From positions 16,182,001 through 16,246,000 of the forward strand of contig CM060734.1 of assembly GCA_030704615.1 (NCBI GenBank): 64,000 nucleotides of DNA, in the 5' to 3' direction. This stretch comes from Takakia lepidozioides. Taxonomy: Eukaryota > Streptophyta > Takakiopsida > Takakiales > Takakiaceae. This document shows positions 1 through 11,724 of this stretch, in pieces. Within the stretch, counting starts at the first letter, position 1. Each line of letters starts with the position of its first letter. The position numbers and the translations under genes are program-made. The notes below the pieces were generated by a model that saw only the letters and a list, made by a program, of their open reading frames with translations, made no database searches and had not been told where the DNA came from.

Positions 1-332
1 TACTACTTGCAGGTTACTGGTGGCCTACTTTGTTCAAGGATGTACACAAGTACTACAAGAGTTCTGATGAGTGTCAGAGGCTAGGACCATTGCAGAGATC
101 TGGAAAGATGGCTTTGCATCCTACGATGCCTACTGAACCATTTCAGAAGTGGGGACTAGACTTTGTTGGACCAATAAACCCACTAGCCAGAAATACACAG
201 AACAAGTATATAATTACAGCCACTGATTATACTACAAAGTGGGTAGAAGCTAAGGCTTTGAGGGACAACACAACGTCTACAACAAGGTTCATGTATGAGA
301 ACATACTCACAAGATTTACCTTGCCTGTTTGA
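1..332 (+). pseudogene. Ty3/gypsy integrase fragment
   Basis: The reading frame is open from the window edge and encodes the end of an H2C2 integrase zinc finger (C-x2-C in DECQR-like context, after a YWWPTLFKD-like stretch) followed by the start of the rve catalytic core ([11 protein letters not shown], then the first-strand sequence [16 protein letters not shown]). These are standard landmarks of Ty3/gypsy polyproteins. The frame ends at a TGA after LTRFTLPV. A +1 shift there would read on into IGTDPGSNS, the usual continuation, so a single-base lesion is likely. At about position 366 the sequence switches to a gypsy fragment of opposite orientation. It is a dead fragment; the family assignment is secure, the exact clade is not. 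Confidence 0.85.
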
Positions 333-366
333 TTGGTACTGACCCTGGTTCCAATTCAATCTTATG

Positions 367-1314
367 CTAACAAATCTCAGGTGGTATCCCTTTCAGATCC
401 TCATAACTCCATGCAAATACATCTCTGTATTTGATGAACAGACTCTTGGCTTCATCAAAGAATTCTGGCTCCAAATCAGCCCCCACTTTCATCAATCTTG
501 GTTCCTCCTCCGTTCCCACATTCACTTCTCTCAACTGCTCCTCTGCTGTGATTGTCCATCCAGCCACAACTTCATCCTGCAAACTCACAGTGGCTGGTTT
601 TTCTAGGATTTCCATTTCTCCCTCTCTTTCCTCATAGAAATATGGTGGGTAACTACTTGTTTCACCCGCAATTGGTGTGGCTGTTACTGCACCACAGCAG
701 ATACCTTTAAAACAACTCAGACCTCCCAGTTGCATTTCTGCAACATGTTCCCACTCTGGGTGTGTAGCAAACAGGGCAGCTTCCTGCTCCTCATCAAGTC
801 CTCCCCTCCAGTCATACTCTCTGACTCCACGAGGTCTTCTGGTAGCAGATAGCCTACTGGATTTCTTAGTGCTGACCTGTATCTTGTGCTTCCCATCATG
901 TACATTCAGTAACTGGGAATTCCATTCATGGAATACCCTGGCCGGTTTCAGCCATGGTTGACCCAGTAATAAGGAGTAAGCTTCCATAACATCGTCCATT
1001 TTCAACATAGTCACTGTGATCTTAAATATCATCTTTTGAATCCATATCTTAACTCCCCTTATCAAGCCTAAAGGCTGTACACTCCTTTGATCTGCCATTG
1101 TTATTGTGAATGGGGCTGGTTTCATACTACTCAGACCAAGCTTCTGCCTTGATTGGTCTGTCATGATATTCACCCCCGAGCCTCCATCTATCAGTACATC
1201 GGTCAAATCTGTGCTTCCAATTCTCAATTGGAACACTGGCATAGAATCATCAAAGTCCATGACTGTTTCTCGCCCTTCTGGCTTCACATTATAGCTTGTC
1301 ACCTTGCTGTTCAA
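367..1314 (-). pseudogene. Ty3/gypsy protease and start of reverse transcriptase
   Basis: A 315-codon frame on the minus strand. Residues about 35-60 contain a retropepsin-type active site, DGGSGVNIMT, in the place of the usual D-T/S-G triad, after a beta-strand region (LIDGGSG). The C-terminal end (FAWSYEDLKGIPPEIC) is the conserved stretch that leads into the reverse transcriptase of plant gypsy elements, where the homology stops abruptly. The gag part lies directly upstream on the same strand, separated by a stop. The RT, RNase H and integrase that should follow are absent; instead an oppositely oriented integrase piece abuts at about 366. The aspartic protease catalytic D is present, but the gene is truncated. 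Confidence 0.85.
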
Positions 1315-1323
1315 GTCTGTGTT

Positions 1324-2741
1324 CTATGTCACATGAGCAATCTGATTAATCGCTTGATACAGCCTGTGCCTACAATGAGGTGCCACAGCCAATAGCTGTC
1401 CAATGGTAATCTCAGCTTTGGTCTGGCATATTACTTCAGCCAAAATCCCTTCATTGCTCTGCACTTGCGCAGCTTCTTTCTTCACTTCCTCTTCACCCTC
1501 TCCATCTTCTCTATCAGAGTCAGAAGTATCTGCCATAGGAATATCAATATTCTGGTCATTGTTCCTTCTTGGCTGGGGCTGCACTTGATGCACCCTTACT
1601 TGCCTAGGTTCTCTTGCAGCCGTCCTTCTGTTGTAATAACAATTCTCTTTAGAATGGTTATCTATTTTACAGATAGTACAGTGTTTCTCCTTTATGTGGC
1701 ATTCAACTGTGGTATGGCCTTCATTCTGGCATTTTGCACACCAAACACCCTTCTTCCAATGTGTTGCAGCCTCTGTGGCATACTTCTTCAAGATCTCCTC
1801 CAGTCTTTTCTCATAGTTTCCCCTCTTCAACTTCTCATTTTTCTTACTCTTTCTTTTGAGCTCTTGCTCTTCTTCCTCATCTGACTCATCCTCAAAGTCC
1901 TCATCATCCCTTCTATCTCTTCTGAGCATTCCCAATTGCTCAATCCTGTTGGCTATTTCAAATGCTCCTCCATTGTATTATGGGGTAACATATCCACTTT
2001 CTTTTGCAACTCTGGTCTTAGTCCACTCACAAACCAGGTCTTCTGTAACCCTGGCGCTGGTACAGCAGCCAACTTTTTCATCATTAACTCCATCTTTTCC
2101 ATGTACTCCTCAACAGTTTCATGCTTCTTTTGCCTAAACAGTTGTAAACTTCCATACACTTCATCCTCAGTTTTGCTTGTCCTGAACATGTTCCGGAATG
2201 CCGTACTAAGGCCATTCCAGGTTAGGAAATGATTATCTGGAAATCTTGCATACCATTCACTTGCTTTCTTGATAAGTGAACAAGGAAACAGTCTCATCTT
2301 GGCATCATCGCCATTCTCATTGTTCACAATACACATGTGCTCAAATTGGCTAATGTGTACATCAGGATCCCATTTCCCTGCGTATATTGGAAAAGGTGGT
2401 TTTGCCCGTGTTGGAGGTACCGCCATCTGTGGCCCTACACCCTGCCCACTGACAGGTGCTGGTCCTCCTGTTTGTGCTGGTCCCTGAGGACCTGTTGTTG
2501 TAGTGGTGGTTCTTCCACCAGATGCTGGCCCTTGAGCACTCCCTGCTACTGGCCCCGGGTTTCTTTCAAGCTTCAATGCACCCTTGGCTATACTAGAAGT
2601 CTCTGTTACCATATAACCATATGGCAAACACGTTTGGAAAACTGTTCTTGGTGTAAACGGAACCAAGGATGGAGAGATGATTTGATCGTTGCTTGAATCA
2701 TGCAAGCTGTAGAATCGTATTGTAGAACAGATTGGAGACAC
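1324..2741 (-). pseudogene. Ty3/gypsy gag (capsid and zinc knuckles), one frameshift
   Basis: Two minus-strand frames make one gag gene. The upstream frame (2741 to 1953) has a Thr/Gly/Pro-rich N-terminal region and a retrotransposon-gag domain (PFPIYAGKWDPDVHISQFEH, then WYARFPDNHFLTW). It breaks after MEEHLK, where a one-base shift restores IANRIEQLGMLRRD and continues into the second frame (1935 to 1324). That frame holds an acidic/lysine-rich coiled segment and two CCHC-like knuckles (CAKCQNEGHTTVEC and CTICKIDNHSKENC). Gag packages the element RNA. The start codon is uncertain because the annotated Met is far upstream of the conserved domain. A related gag piece is at 60.0-60.5 kb. Confidence 0.85.
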
Positions 2742-2954
2742 TATGGCTACGGTCTTTCTCCGCCTGATCTCCTTTACTCATGATCAAGAAGTGCTCCCCC
2801 AAAAGTGATCTCTCCCCCGTTGCTGCTCTGCCTCATCTACATGCAAGCTGTTCTAACCGCCTAACTAACTATCTGTCACCCCAAGAAGTAACGTGTTCCC
2901 CCTGCAGATGTCGTTCCCACACAGTCATTCCCTGCCAATGATAACCGTTCCCTA

Positions 2955-3175
2955 TGTACGCTGTGACGGCCTGTGCCAAGCTGTGTCGGGCTGTGACTGT
3001 GTTGAGCTGTGACTGGCTGTGTAATGTTGTGTCGGGCTGTGTCGTGCTGTGACTGGCTGTGCGAAGCTGTGATAGGCTGTTATTGACTGTGACAGACTGT
3101 GTAAGCCTGTGTCGGGCTGTGTATGGCCGTGATAGACTATGATAGGCTGTGTACGACTGTCTACCACCCCTAAAG
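2955..3175. repeat. 10-bp minisatellite (GCTGTGNNNG)
   Basis: About 22 tandem units of ten bases with the core GCTGTG followed by four variable bases (for example GCTGTGTCGG, GCTGTGACTG). The period is held at exactly 10 bp in nearly all units. It sits 5' of the gypsy gag gene, where the untranslated leader or LTR would be expected, but I could not find LTR boundaries. Confidence 0.85.
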
Positions 3176-3239
3176 CCTGTGCTGTCACCCCTAAGGCCTC
3201 TGTTGGTCTAAGTCTACCATCTGTAAGTCTACGCAAAAA

Positions 3240-4560
3240 TTAAGGGTACCCCACAGAGCCCATAAAAGTGTCTAAGTTCCAGACAGCCCTCTAACACATG
3301 GTATGGCAAATTGCTATGCTAGTAGCCTATACAAGTGAGGGGAACAGCCTCGGTTATTTTTCCAGATCACCCCTATATTATCATTCCATGCTGCAGCTGA
3401 GAATCAAAGTTCATGACACAGCAAAGCAAGCATATGACATTGCACAAACAGCCCATGACAGTACAAGATATTGCCTACATACCACATTTACACCACATCA
3501 CATCTAACCATGTCATTACACCATGCCCAGGGAGTATTTCCACTTAAACTCCTTGGTTGCTTCAAAGGCCAGTCACCAAAGGCAAGCAAAGCAAACTAGG
3601 GCCCAAAAAACAGATGTGTGTCTCACACAAGCCATCATAAACTCGGCTATCACAACAAAGCAAAGGCCTTCCATTGGCTGGGCCAAAATAGCCCACCCTG
3701 AACAGCACTAAACTTGTTCTTCATAGATAAAAGAAAGAGGTAGGATCAAGAAAAACCATAGAGTAGTTTAGTTTTTCAACATTTTAAGATGAATCCATGG
3801 CCAACAACCCCTTCCATAGCTCTGCAACCCACTTGGCATCCAGCAGCACCTAGACAACAGCATATTAAGTGGAAGCCCTCACCTGTGTCCGTCCCAAAAA
3901 CAACCACAAAGCATTGTGAGTTAGTGAGGGCACGAGGTGAATGGCAGGCTTCCACACTTGCTATCGAGGTCAAATACACTTGAATCTAAGTACAGAGAAT
4001 GCCAAAGAAAGCAGGGAAGCAAGACTAACAGAAAAAGAGAACAATTTTTTACTGTTTGGGGGATGGTCGCCGTCTCTCCAGAAACCCAACTGTGCAGGGA
4101 GGTCTCCGTCAACACCACAACACTGCTACCTTAATTAAAGCAAAGCCTTGCCAAGCACAAGAGCAAAAAAGAGCTTAGTCTCATAAGGTAGGGTTTATAA
4201 AGGTGGGAGAGAGACTTCCTTGTTCTACCGAGACGCCGCCATTCATCAAAGGTCCAGAGGGAGGGCTTCTAGGGAAACTCCACAACCAGGCAGGTGGTAC
4301 CTCCGCCATCACTGCCTATGTTCCCTTGTGCAGTAAAAAAACAGACAGACGAGACAGTGAATCTTCCCTCATCTCTAAGCCACCGCCATCGCCTTAAAGA
4401 GCCCGCAGAGGCGGCGCTCATAGGAGCCTTAAACACTCCAGGGATTGGCAACTCACGGTATCTGCAGCACGAGCACCATCGCCACCTCCAAGCCGCCATC
4501 GCGCGCACTCTCGCAGCGCAAAAAGAAAGACACTAGGGTTGCGCAGGGCTTTACCCTGTC
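3240..4560. other. Region without recognisable genes
   Basis: No convincing coding sequence on either strand; short frames here lack homology-like features. The only structure I see is a segment at 3,868-4,015 that is similar to 24,662-24,815 (shared words such as CCCTCACCTG, GTCCCAAAAAC and CTTGCTATCG), reported separately. Confidence 0.5.
3868..4015 (+). repeat. Dispersed repeat, copy 1 (partner at 24.66 kb)
   Basis: The run of words CCCTCACCTG, GTCCCAAAAAC, TTAGTGAGG, GCAGG(C/T)TTC and CTTGCTATCG occurs in the same order and spacing at 24,668-24,775. The orientation is the same in both places. No coding potential. It is probably an uncharacterised transposon fragment. Confidence 0.65.
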
Positions 4561-4568
4561 CAGCTCGT

Positions 4569-4955
4569 CATTCATCCCTTTTTAGGATGAAAAACATCCA
4601 CCAAACTATATACCCGACGGACATTGTTCGTTTCCCATTCAGGGAAGATGAAAAACATCGGGTGTTCATCCTCTGCCTTGAACCCGACGGATGTGGTCCG
4701 TTTTTCATCTAGGTTAGATGAAAAACATCGGGGTTTTCTTAATTCATTTATACCTATCTTGAACCCCACGGACGTACACAGTTTCCCATCCAGCGTGGAT
4801 GAAAAAAACATAGGTACTTCATAATCATCCATAGGAATTTAATTCCCGTCAGATAAAGTCATTTTTCATCCAGGTTGGATGAAAATGACGGGTATTTAAC
4901 AATCAGTATATTCCGGATTGATATCCGGGTAGGTTAGGATGAAAAAAACTCATAG
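4569..4955. repeat. Degenerate tandem array of GATGAAAAACATC hairpin units
   Basis: The word GATGAAAA recurs at about 4586, 4647, 4717, 4798, 4878 and 4938 (spacing 61-81 bp). In most units it is preceded by an inverted partner, as in TTTTTCATCTAGGTTAGATG and TTTTTCATCCAGGTTGGATG, so each unit can form a short hairpin. The spacer repeats the word CCCGACGGA or a variant. No ORF of note crosses it. Confidence 0.75.
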
Positions 4956-5077
4956 GTAATAATGGAAAAATGTCTCACCAAGAGAGAAGGATGAAAATCA
5001 TCCAGATTCCCTGCAACCCAATTTTTAATTTTTCAAAGATGGAAGTTGGGACAACAATTCCATAAACCCAGTTTCCA

Positions 5078-5112
5078 GAGGGAGAGAGAGGGAGAGAGAG
5101 GGAGAGAGAGGG
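5078..5112. repeat. GGGAGAGAGA microsatellite
   Basis: Three and a half tandem copies of GGGAGAGAGA. Confidence 0.9.
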
Positions 5113-5143
5113 AATCCCACCAACCAATCCCTGGTATGGCAGG

Positions 5144-5194
5144 CCCTTACGGAGTGAGTGTGGTATGCACTCACCCCGTAAGGGAGTGCATACC
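5144..5194. repeat. Nested inverted repeats
   Basis: CCCTTACGGAGTGAGTG (5144-5160) is complementary, with one mismatch, to 5168-5184. A second perfect 11-bp pair, GGTATGCACTC / GAGTGCATACC (5162-5172 and 5184-5194), overlaps it, so two alternative hairpins are possible. The role is unknown. Confidence 0.8.
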
Positions 5195-5515
5195 AGACTC
5201 CTTCTCCAAAAGGGTAACCTCTCCCTGCTCATTAGCAAATCCTTCGGAAGGTGTACCATAGAGGATTATCAAGCTATCCCTTATTCAAGCTGGGTAATCA
5301 GAACAAGCATATGAAATCGAGCATATTGCTGGGGTATGTACTAAGCATAGACCCCAAAAGGAACTAGTTATAGAAGAAATCACAGGTGTAAGAAACCATG
5401 GTATTTACTTACTCTGGTTTTTTGTGAACTCCACCATCACAAGCATGTCTGCTTTCAAGGAAAAGGACACACCATATTTAGGCTGTCAAAAATCACACCC
5501 AAGCGCCGACATTTT

Positions 5516-5945
5516 TGTGTGGTGCTACAAAGAGCGAAGCCACATCTAGGAGAAGCCAAAAAGCATGTGAGCCAAAGACCAACTAAATTCTGACATAAGG
5601 CATTGGCTACAAGGGATCAGTTAGCAAGAACGATGTATAGTGACCGGATCATGTAGAAGGTGTGTACATATGCTCCAGTATACTGTCTTACCAGGGCCTA
5701 GCTCATGATATCAGCATTCAGGGGTCTGTTTGTGTGGTGCTACTAAGAGTAAAGCCACATCCAGGAGAAGCCAAAAAGCATTTGAGCCGAAGACAAACTA
5801 AATATTGATATAAGGCATTGGCTACAGGGGTAAGAGTAATGTACAATGACCGGATCATGTAGAAGGTGTGTACATATACTCGAGTATACTGTCTCACCAG
5901 GGCCTAGCTCATAATATCATCATTCATAAGTCTATTATGCCCTGT
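5516..5945 (+). repeat. Two-copy 215-bp tandem duplication
   Basis: The segment starting TGTGTGGTGCTAC at 5516 is repeated from 5731. Both copies contain AGCCACATC, GGCATTGGCTACA, TGACCGGATCATGTAGAAGG and CCAGGGCCTAGCTCAT in the same order. Small indels separate the copies, so the duplication is not recent. It lies just upstream of the CACTA transposase remains and could be subterminal repeat of that element. Confidence 0.85.
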
Positions 5946-6232
5946 GCTTATCTATTCTCCATGCCCAAACCATTGGTCTGTTGGAGAAAAACATACCTGG
6001 TATGAACCATGGTTGCACAACTTGAATAACGGGGATTGGAGGAAGCAACCGGAGCTAGTACCCCAAGGTCTACAGCTCATCAATCCATTCCGGAGTGATC
6101 TTGGTGGGGTTCTGCACAAAGGCTGAAAATCAGCATGGTAATCAATGGATAGTGTATGCAGAAACCACTAAGCATACTGGACAATGAGAGAGGGAAGATA
6201 CTTTTGTCATGTCAAGACAATGACAATTGTAG

Positions 6233-8159
6233 GGTCTCCTCATCTGCCACACATTTGACGCAATGCATTGCGAGAAGAACTTGGCTGAAAATATTATTAA
6301 AACTATCTTTGGTGAGAAAGACACATTGAAAGTTCGCTGTGATTTGGAGCTACTTGGGATGCGCCCGGAATTGTGGCTACAACGTGATCCTGACAGAGCA
6401 GATACGTTAATTATGCCTCCTGCCCCTTATGTCCTCACTGAGGCTGAGTTACAAGTCTTTCTGGAGATTGTGCAGAACTTGAAAGTGCCAACAGGCTACG
6501 CATCAGCTTTCAAAAAGCATGTGGTGAAGAAGAAATTGTCTGGCATGAAATCACATGACTATCATGTGCTCATGCAGCAAATTATACCGCTTGCTATCCG
6601 TGGGCTCATGGCAAGTGGTCCTCAAAGGGCCATTTTGCGAGTATGTCGTGTATTTAAGAAGTTGTGTGCAAAAGTGGTGAATCGTGTAGAGTATGAGGAA
6701 TTGAGAACTGAAGCAGTTGTCACTCTGTGTCTTATAGAGAAGGAGTTCCCACCATCATTTTTTGATGTGATGACACATCTGGTTGTTCACCTAGTGGATG
6801 AGTTGTATTTATGCGGGCCCGTAGCATCTCGTTGGATGTACCCCATGGAGCGGGCAATGAAAGATATGAAGGGCTACGTAAGAAACATGGCAAGGCCCGA
6901 GGGAGCATGGCAGAAGGATACCAATTTGAAGAAGCATTGGGTTTTTGCACAGAGTACATGGCAGGATTTGATGGAAGTGTACAAAGGGTGTGGGATGCAG
7001 ATGAGGCAGAATCTGTGGAACGTGAAGTTGTGGAAGGAAGTTCTAAAGCCCGAAAATTGAATGACCTGCGTGATATTGTACATGAGTACATCATTCAGAA
7101 CCATCCTCATCTGTCAGTCATGTTGGGGTAAGAAATCTACTTCATTGACATTTAGATTTCCAAGTTTTAGTCATTTATCATTAGTTGGCATATGGCGTCT
7201 TTTCATATCTCCCACGCCACCTCTGTCAATCTCCTGGCTGACCCTCGGATTGTGACAGGATATATGAAGCAGAGTCCACACGGATAGAAGCCAGACAACG
7301 CTTGTTTCGTGAGGAGCAAGGGCTGGAAGGCATGAGCAATCCCACGACAATTCAGTACCCTCCTGATTTGCATCCATGTCCTCCATTTGATGTTTGGCTC
7401 CCTCAAGGTGTACGGGATCATCTCTCAATTCAATCAGATGGGCTTGATCCTACAACACGTGAGGAATTACTGGATCTTTCAAGACCTCCATCATTTACTG
7501 CCCTGTCATTCAAGAGTATGACAGCGTATGATAACCATTACAGGGTTACATCCCCCGGCATGAACAAAACAAGTATGGTGTCTTTTGATTGTGGAGTCTC
7601 ATCTGTTTTCCAGCACCAGCCCATTACCAACAATTTAGGCAATAACATGGAGGAACCTACAAGATATGTAGGTCTTATAAGGGAGATTTTGCAAATTGAC
7701 TATGGCCAAACACAGCCTATAGTGTTTTTGTGTTCGTGGGTACGGGCGCGTTGCGTGGGTCGTCAACCTATGTCAATGAAGCAGGTGTTTCCTGGCCAGG
7801 TTGATCAAGTGTTTTTTTCTGATTGTGTGAAGGAGCCGGGGTGGAAAGTCGTCCTGGAGAAGAGCCCCCGAGCACGTAGAGTGGTCTGCGACATATCAAT
7901 TGATAATGATGATGTGGCGGAAGTGGAAGGATTGTTAGCCCCACAAAGACTAGAGGAGACTCTGGTTACTGATGGCCCAACATGCAGCCGAGCAGTACCG
8001 GTTACTCCAGAGCAGGTGGCCTCCTTGTACCTCCGAGCACCCCGTATACGTGGTGATGATGTTCAGCCAACCCTTGGACAAGATCAAGTCTGTGATGAAG
8101 ACAGTGATACATGTAGTGACCCAGACATAGATGAGGATGATGAAGATTATATATGCTAG
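6233..8159 (+). pseudogene. CACTA (En/Spm) TNP2-like transposase, C-terminal part
   Basis: The first exon (about 6233-7128) encodes the end of the TNP2 transposase core (FDAMHCEKNLAENI) and the DUF4218 region, with the signature stretches GMKSHDYHVLMQQ, FPPSFFDVMTHLVVHL and WMYPMERAMKDMKGYV. Near 6,901 the frame slips by one base, and the neighbouring frame carries on as GSMAEGYQFEEALGFCTEYM. A GTAAGA donor at about 7,129 and a TGACAG acceptor at about 7,257 suggest an intron. The last exon (to 8159) encodes a DUF4216-like domain (residues like PGQVDQVFF and an EEPTRYVGLI-type strand) and an acidic tail DEDDEDYIC. A normal TNP2 is much longer: the N-terminal zinc finger and the first catalytic residues are missing upstream of 6,233, where the frame meets a stop. 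Non-autonomous relic. Confidence 0.85.
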
Positions 8160-8587
8160 ATTTGTGCACTCCAGTTATAGACCATGCATGATAGTTTAAG
8201 GTGGTAACACTCCCTTCGCATTCCCATTAAGATATCATGCTTGGACAGTGGATCTTATGATCAATTATGGAGTGCTTTCCTATCAGCACCCTTTATTCAT
8301 TTGTTGTTGCAATTGGCTTTGGACCAACCAGTGCTGGTACCATTGCCATGGGTTCTGCCTGCAATGTTTTCTTGCCATGGATTCGGCACACGCCACGAAA
8401 GGCTATCCAGACCATCCTCTGGAAATGCTCCAATGTTGTTTCAAACATCTCCACATTGCAATGGATACAACACTGACATTAGATGAGTGAAAGTGTGACT
8501 AGACCTCCAGCCAGCCGGCTTTCCCACATCAAATTGAAGGGGATCTGTAGAGGATAGATAACTGCTGTTGCCTTCTCAATGTCTTTT

Positions 8588-10215
8588 CCAATCACCTCTG
8601 CAATGAACTGGGGTATAAGATCCTTCAAATCACAAGTTTGAGCATCACGCACAAGCCACTTATGGGGATTGAGTTTCCAATGCGAACCATTAGTCTTTTA
8701 TTGATAGCATTGTTGTAAAATACATGGACCAACATGGTCATTTTCGGGAATGACATATAATACGCTTTCATGTACTATGTAAGCATGCAACTATGTACCA
8801 GTGACGTGGCTTGTTCGCCACTTAACCTGTTTGCCCATTCAGCCATCTCCACATTGCAATGGATTTTGCATGCTGGATTGTGAGGCCATCCACACCGTCC
8901 TCTGGAAATGCTATCATGGGGTTTCAGCTATGTCTACATTTCCCTGGATTATACCTGCATGAAGCAAGGCCAACTGCATTCAGCACCCTCCACTTTATTA
9001 TAGTATTGCAGCAACATTCAAAGCACTTCAATTTGTATCCATCGAGAACATCTAGGCTGGAAAAAGACATTGTTGCAGCAGAACTTAGGAAAGTACTTCT
9101 CCCCTTCCACTACACACGTGAAATGAAAGAAACCAACCAACAGCATACCAGCCAAGAAAATATGAAACCAGCCAAGAAAATAGCCAATATATGCAGTGAA
9201 GGTCGACACTAAATGAAACTTATCCAACACTTACATTAGAGGAGGGAAGCTGAGTTTTACCTCCATAAGCTTGCCCACATCAAATTTGGGAGCTTTCAGA
9301 ATTTTTCCTTTCCGGTTGAATGAACTTGGCTACAAGATCCTTCAAATCACAAGTTTGAGCTTCACACACAATGAACTTACAGGGATTGAGCTTCCAATGC
9401 AAACCAGAAGTCTTATATTGATAGCATTGTTGTAAAACACATGGACCAACAATGACAGTCTCTGGAATGACATATAGTACAGTTTCTTGTAGTATGTTGC
9501 ACACAACTATGTACCAGTGACGTGGCTTCTTTGCCACTTGCCTCCTTTGCCCATTCAGCCATCTCCACATTGCCACGGACTCTGCATGCACCACGCAAGG
9601 CCATCCACACCATCCTCTGGAAATGCTATAATCAGCCATCTCCACGTTGCAATGGATTCTGTCTGCACCAAGCAAGGCCAACTGCATTCAACAGCCTCCA
9701 CTTTATTATGGTATTGCAGCAACATTGAAAGCACTTAAATTAATATCCAACAAGAACATGTAGGCTGGAAAACAAAAATTATTGCAGCAGAACTTACATT
9801 CGTACTCCTCTCCTTCCACTACACACGGGAAATTTAACCCCTGGTACCTCAACATGCTCCCCTTCAAACTCACCAACATGTCGCTCTATCTTTGCTCCCA
9901 CCTCCTCACTGTATGTGATCCCCATGAAAGCAGCCAAGCAATAAGATACCAGCCAAGAAAACAGCCAATGTATGCAGTGAACGTCGAAACTGAAACTTAT
10001 CCAGCACTTAAATTAGAGGAGGGAAGCGAGTACTACCTCCATAAGCTTGCCCACATCAACTCTGGGAGCTTTCATAATATTTACTTTGTGGATGAAGGTG
10101 TTCTGTATAGGATACATACTGGCTGATATCTTCTCAATGTCTTTTCCAATCACCTCTGGAATGAACTTGGCTATAAAAACCTTCAAATCACAAGTTTGAG
10201 CTTCATGCATAATAA
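8588..10215. repeat. Long tandem repeat, unit about 720-830 bp, 2.3 copies
   Basis: Unit landmarks are CTTCAAATCACAAGTTTGAGC (about 8615, 9335, 10182), TTGATAGCATTGTTGTAAAA (about 8700, 9418), ACTATGTACCAGTGACGTGGC (about 8790, 9510), then CATCTCCACATTGC and CCTCTGGAAATGCTAT blocks (8845-8915, 9557-9630, 9638). The third copy is truncated after about 10,215. I find no coding function; frames that span it are inconsistent between copies. Confidence 0.8.
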
Positions 10216-10249
10216 TCTCCCTCATCTTCCACCGAAGCAAGCCGAGACA

Positions 10250-11400
10250 TGGTAACACTACTTACATCAGGCTGCATATCGCGAAACTGGTGAAGGACCT
10301 ACATGGAACTACTGGCTGCATACAATGTTTTGCAGTGTTCCTGACAAGCAACCACCATTGCAACCGTCATGTTCTATGGAAATTTCTGTCTCTCTCTCTC
10401 TCTCTCTTTCCCACTCACACATGAACCTCAGAAATGGACATCAGAGACCTGAAATGCCTTCATTATCCCCAAAAACTATTGGATGGTGTACTTGAGGTTC
10501 TATTTCTTTCAGAGACTGCCATTCAACTTCTAAGAATTGCATCTTTTGTCGAAGAGCCCTAGAAATTGTCTAACATTTTTGAAATTGTGTGTAGCAAGTG
10601 CGCTTAATGTGGTTGGGTCGCTTCTTTGTGAAGCCAATGCAGAAAATCCGCAACATGTAATTGTCTGTTGTTTTCACATCCACATGTGACTCTATCAGAC
10701 TCTACCATTTCCGCACAAGCCTCCATCAACTTGTCTGTGGTGAAATTTATTCCGTGGACCAATCCCAAGTCAATTTACAACACGGCCTTTAACCCTGACA
10801 ACAAAAAAAAACTCACTTTAGAGTGCCAAAAGACACAGATTTACTTGAGAATAAGCACTTCAATTTCGCTATGATGTACTGAGTGATAAGAGCCCCATAC
10901 TAGAAGCAACACTGCACCCACTTAAAATGAGAGTAACCTAAAAGTTAGTGAGGACATTGCGACCCTGCACATTCTTGGTGAAGCCAGTTTGACAATTCGC
11001 AGAGAGAACACATATACTGGCGGCCAGCTTCAACCTTTCCTTTGTAATATCTTCCATTATTTGACCGGCCAACCTGTGATGACGACAATGCTACCCATAT
11101 CCTAACAGCATTGCATTCGAAAAGAACTCCCAAAATCAAGATCATGAGGGGAAATGTGAAGTTCCCTTTGGAACCTTCCACATAGAATGAAGGGTTTGAC
11201 AGCGAAATAAGGACAAAAAGGGGGAGGAAGATGCAGGTTCCGATTGGGATTTCGCATCGGGCCTGTAGCTTTATGATGGTGATTGGTTATAACTGCTAAT
11301 GGAAGAGATGTAGACTTGGCAACAGATATTTAAACGTTTCGATTATAACTTACCAATCTGACACTAGATAACCTTTGTAAATCCTATCGAACTCTCCCTT
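10250..11400. other. Region without recognisable genes
   Basis: Apart from a (CT)n microsatellite at 10,387-10,408 I see no gene, RNA or repeat that I can support here. Confidence 0.5.
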
Positions 11401-11405
11401 CGAAT

Positions 11406-11609
11406 TCACATCGTCGATGCTTCCATACATGTCCATGAAGGTAACGTTCCAAATTTCTTCAAGTAGATGCAGTTCTTGCCTATGATATGATCACCATGAT
11501 ATCCTGCAATCATCACATTTGAAGACACGACCCGTCGTTCAGCCATACTGTCGCACATTCTTTCTCTGCAAACTCCACATTCCAAATGACATCCTCTGCA
11601 GACTCTCAC
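11406..11609 (-). pseudogene. Possible PPR motif remnant
   Basis: One short minus-strand frame contains MAERRVVSSNVMIAGYHG, which fits the middle of a PLS-type pentatricopeptide repeat (usual form MxERDVVSWNxMIxGY). Nothing around it continues the array, so it is at most a single decayed repeat. PPR-related sequence is abundant elsewhere in the window, which makes this reading more likely. Confidence 0.4.
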
Positions 11610-11724
11610 TTTACAGACTCAATGAAGAATGCGACTTAGTGCTCTACGGTAACTACAAAATGCTTGAGCTATATCAAACCAATAGGAAACTAACACATGT
11701 ACTAAGCTGATAGGATTTCGGCAA

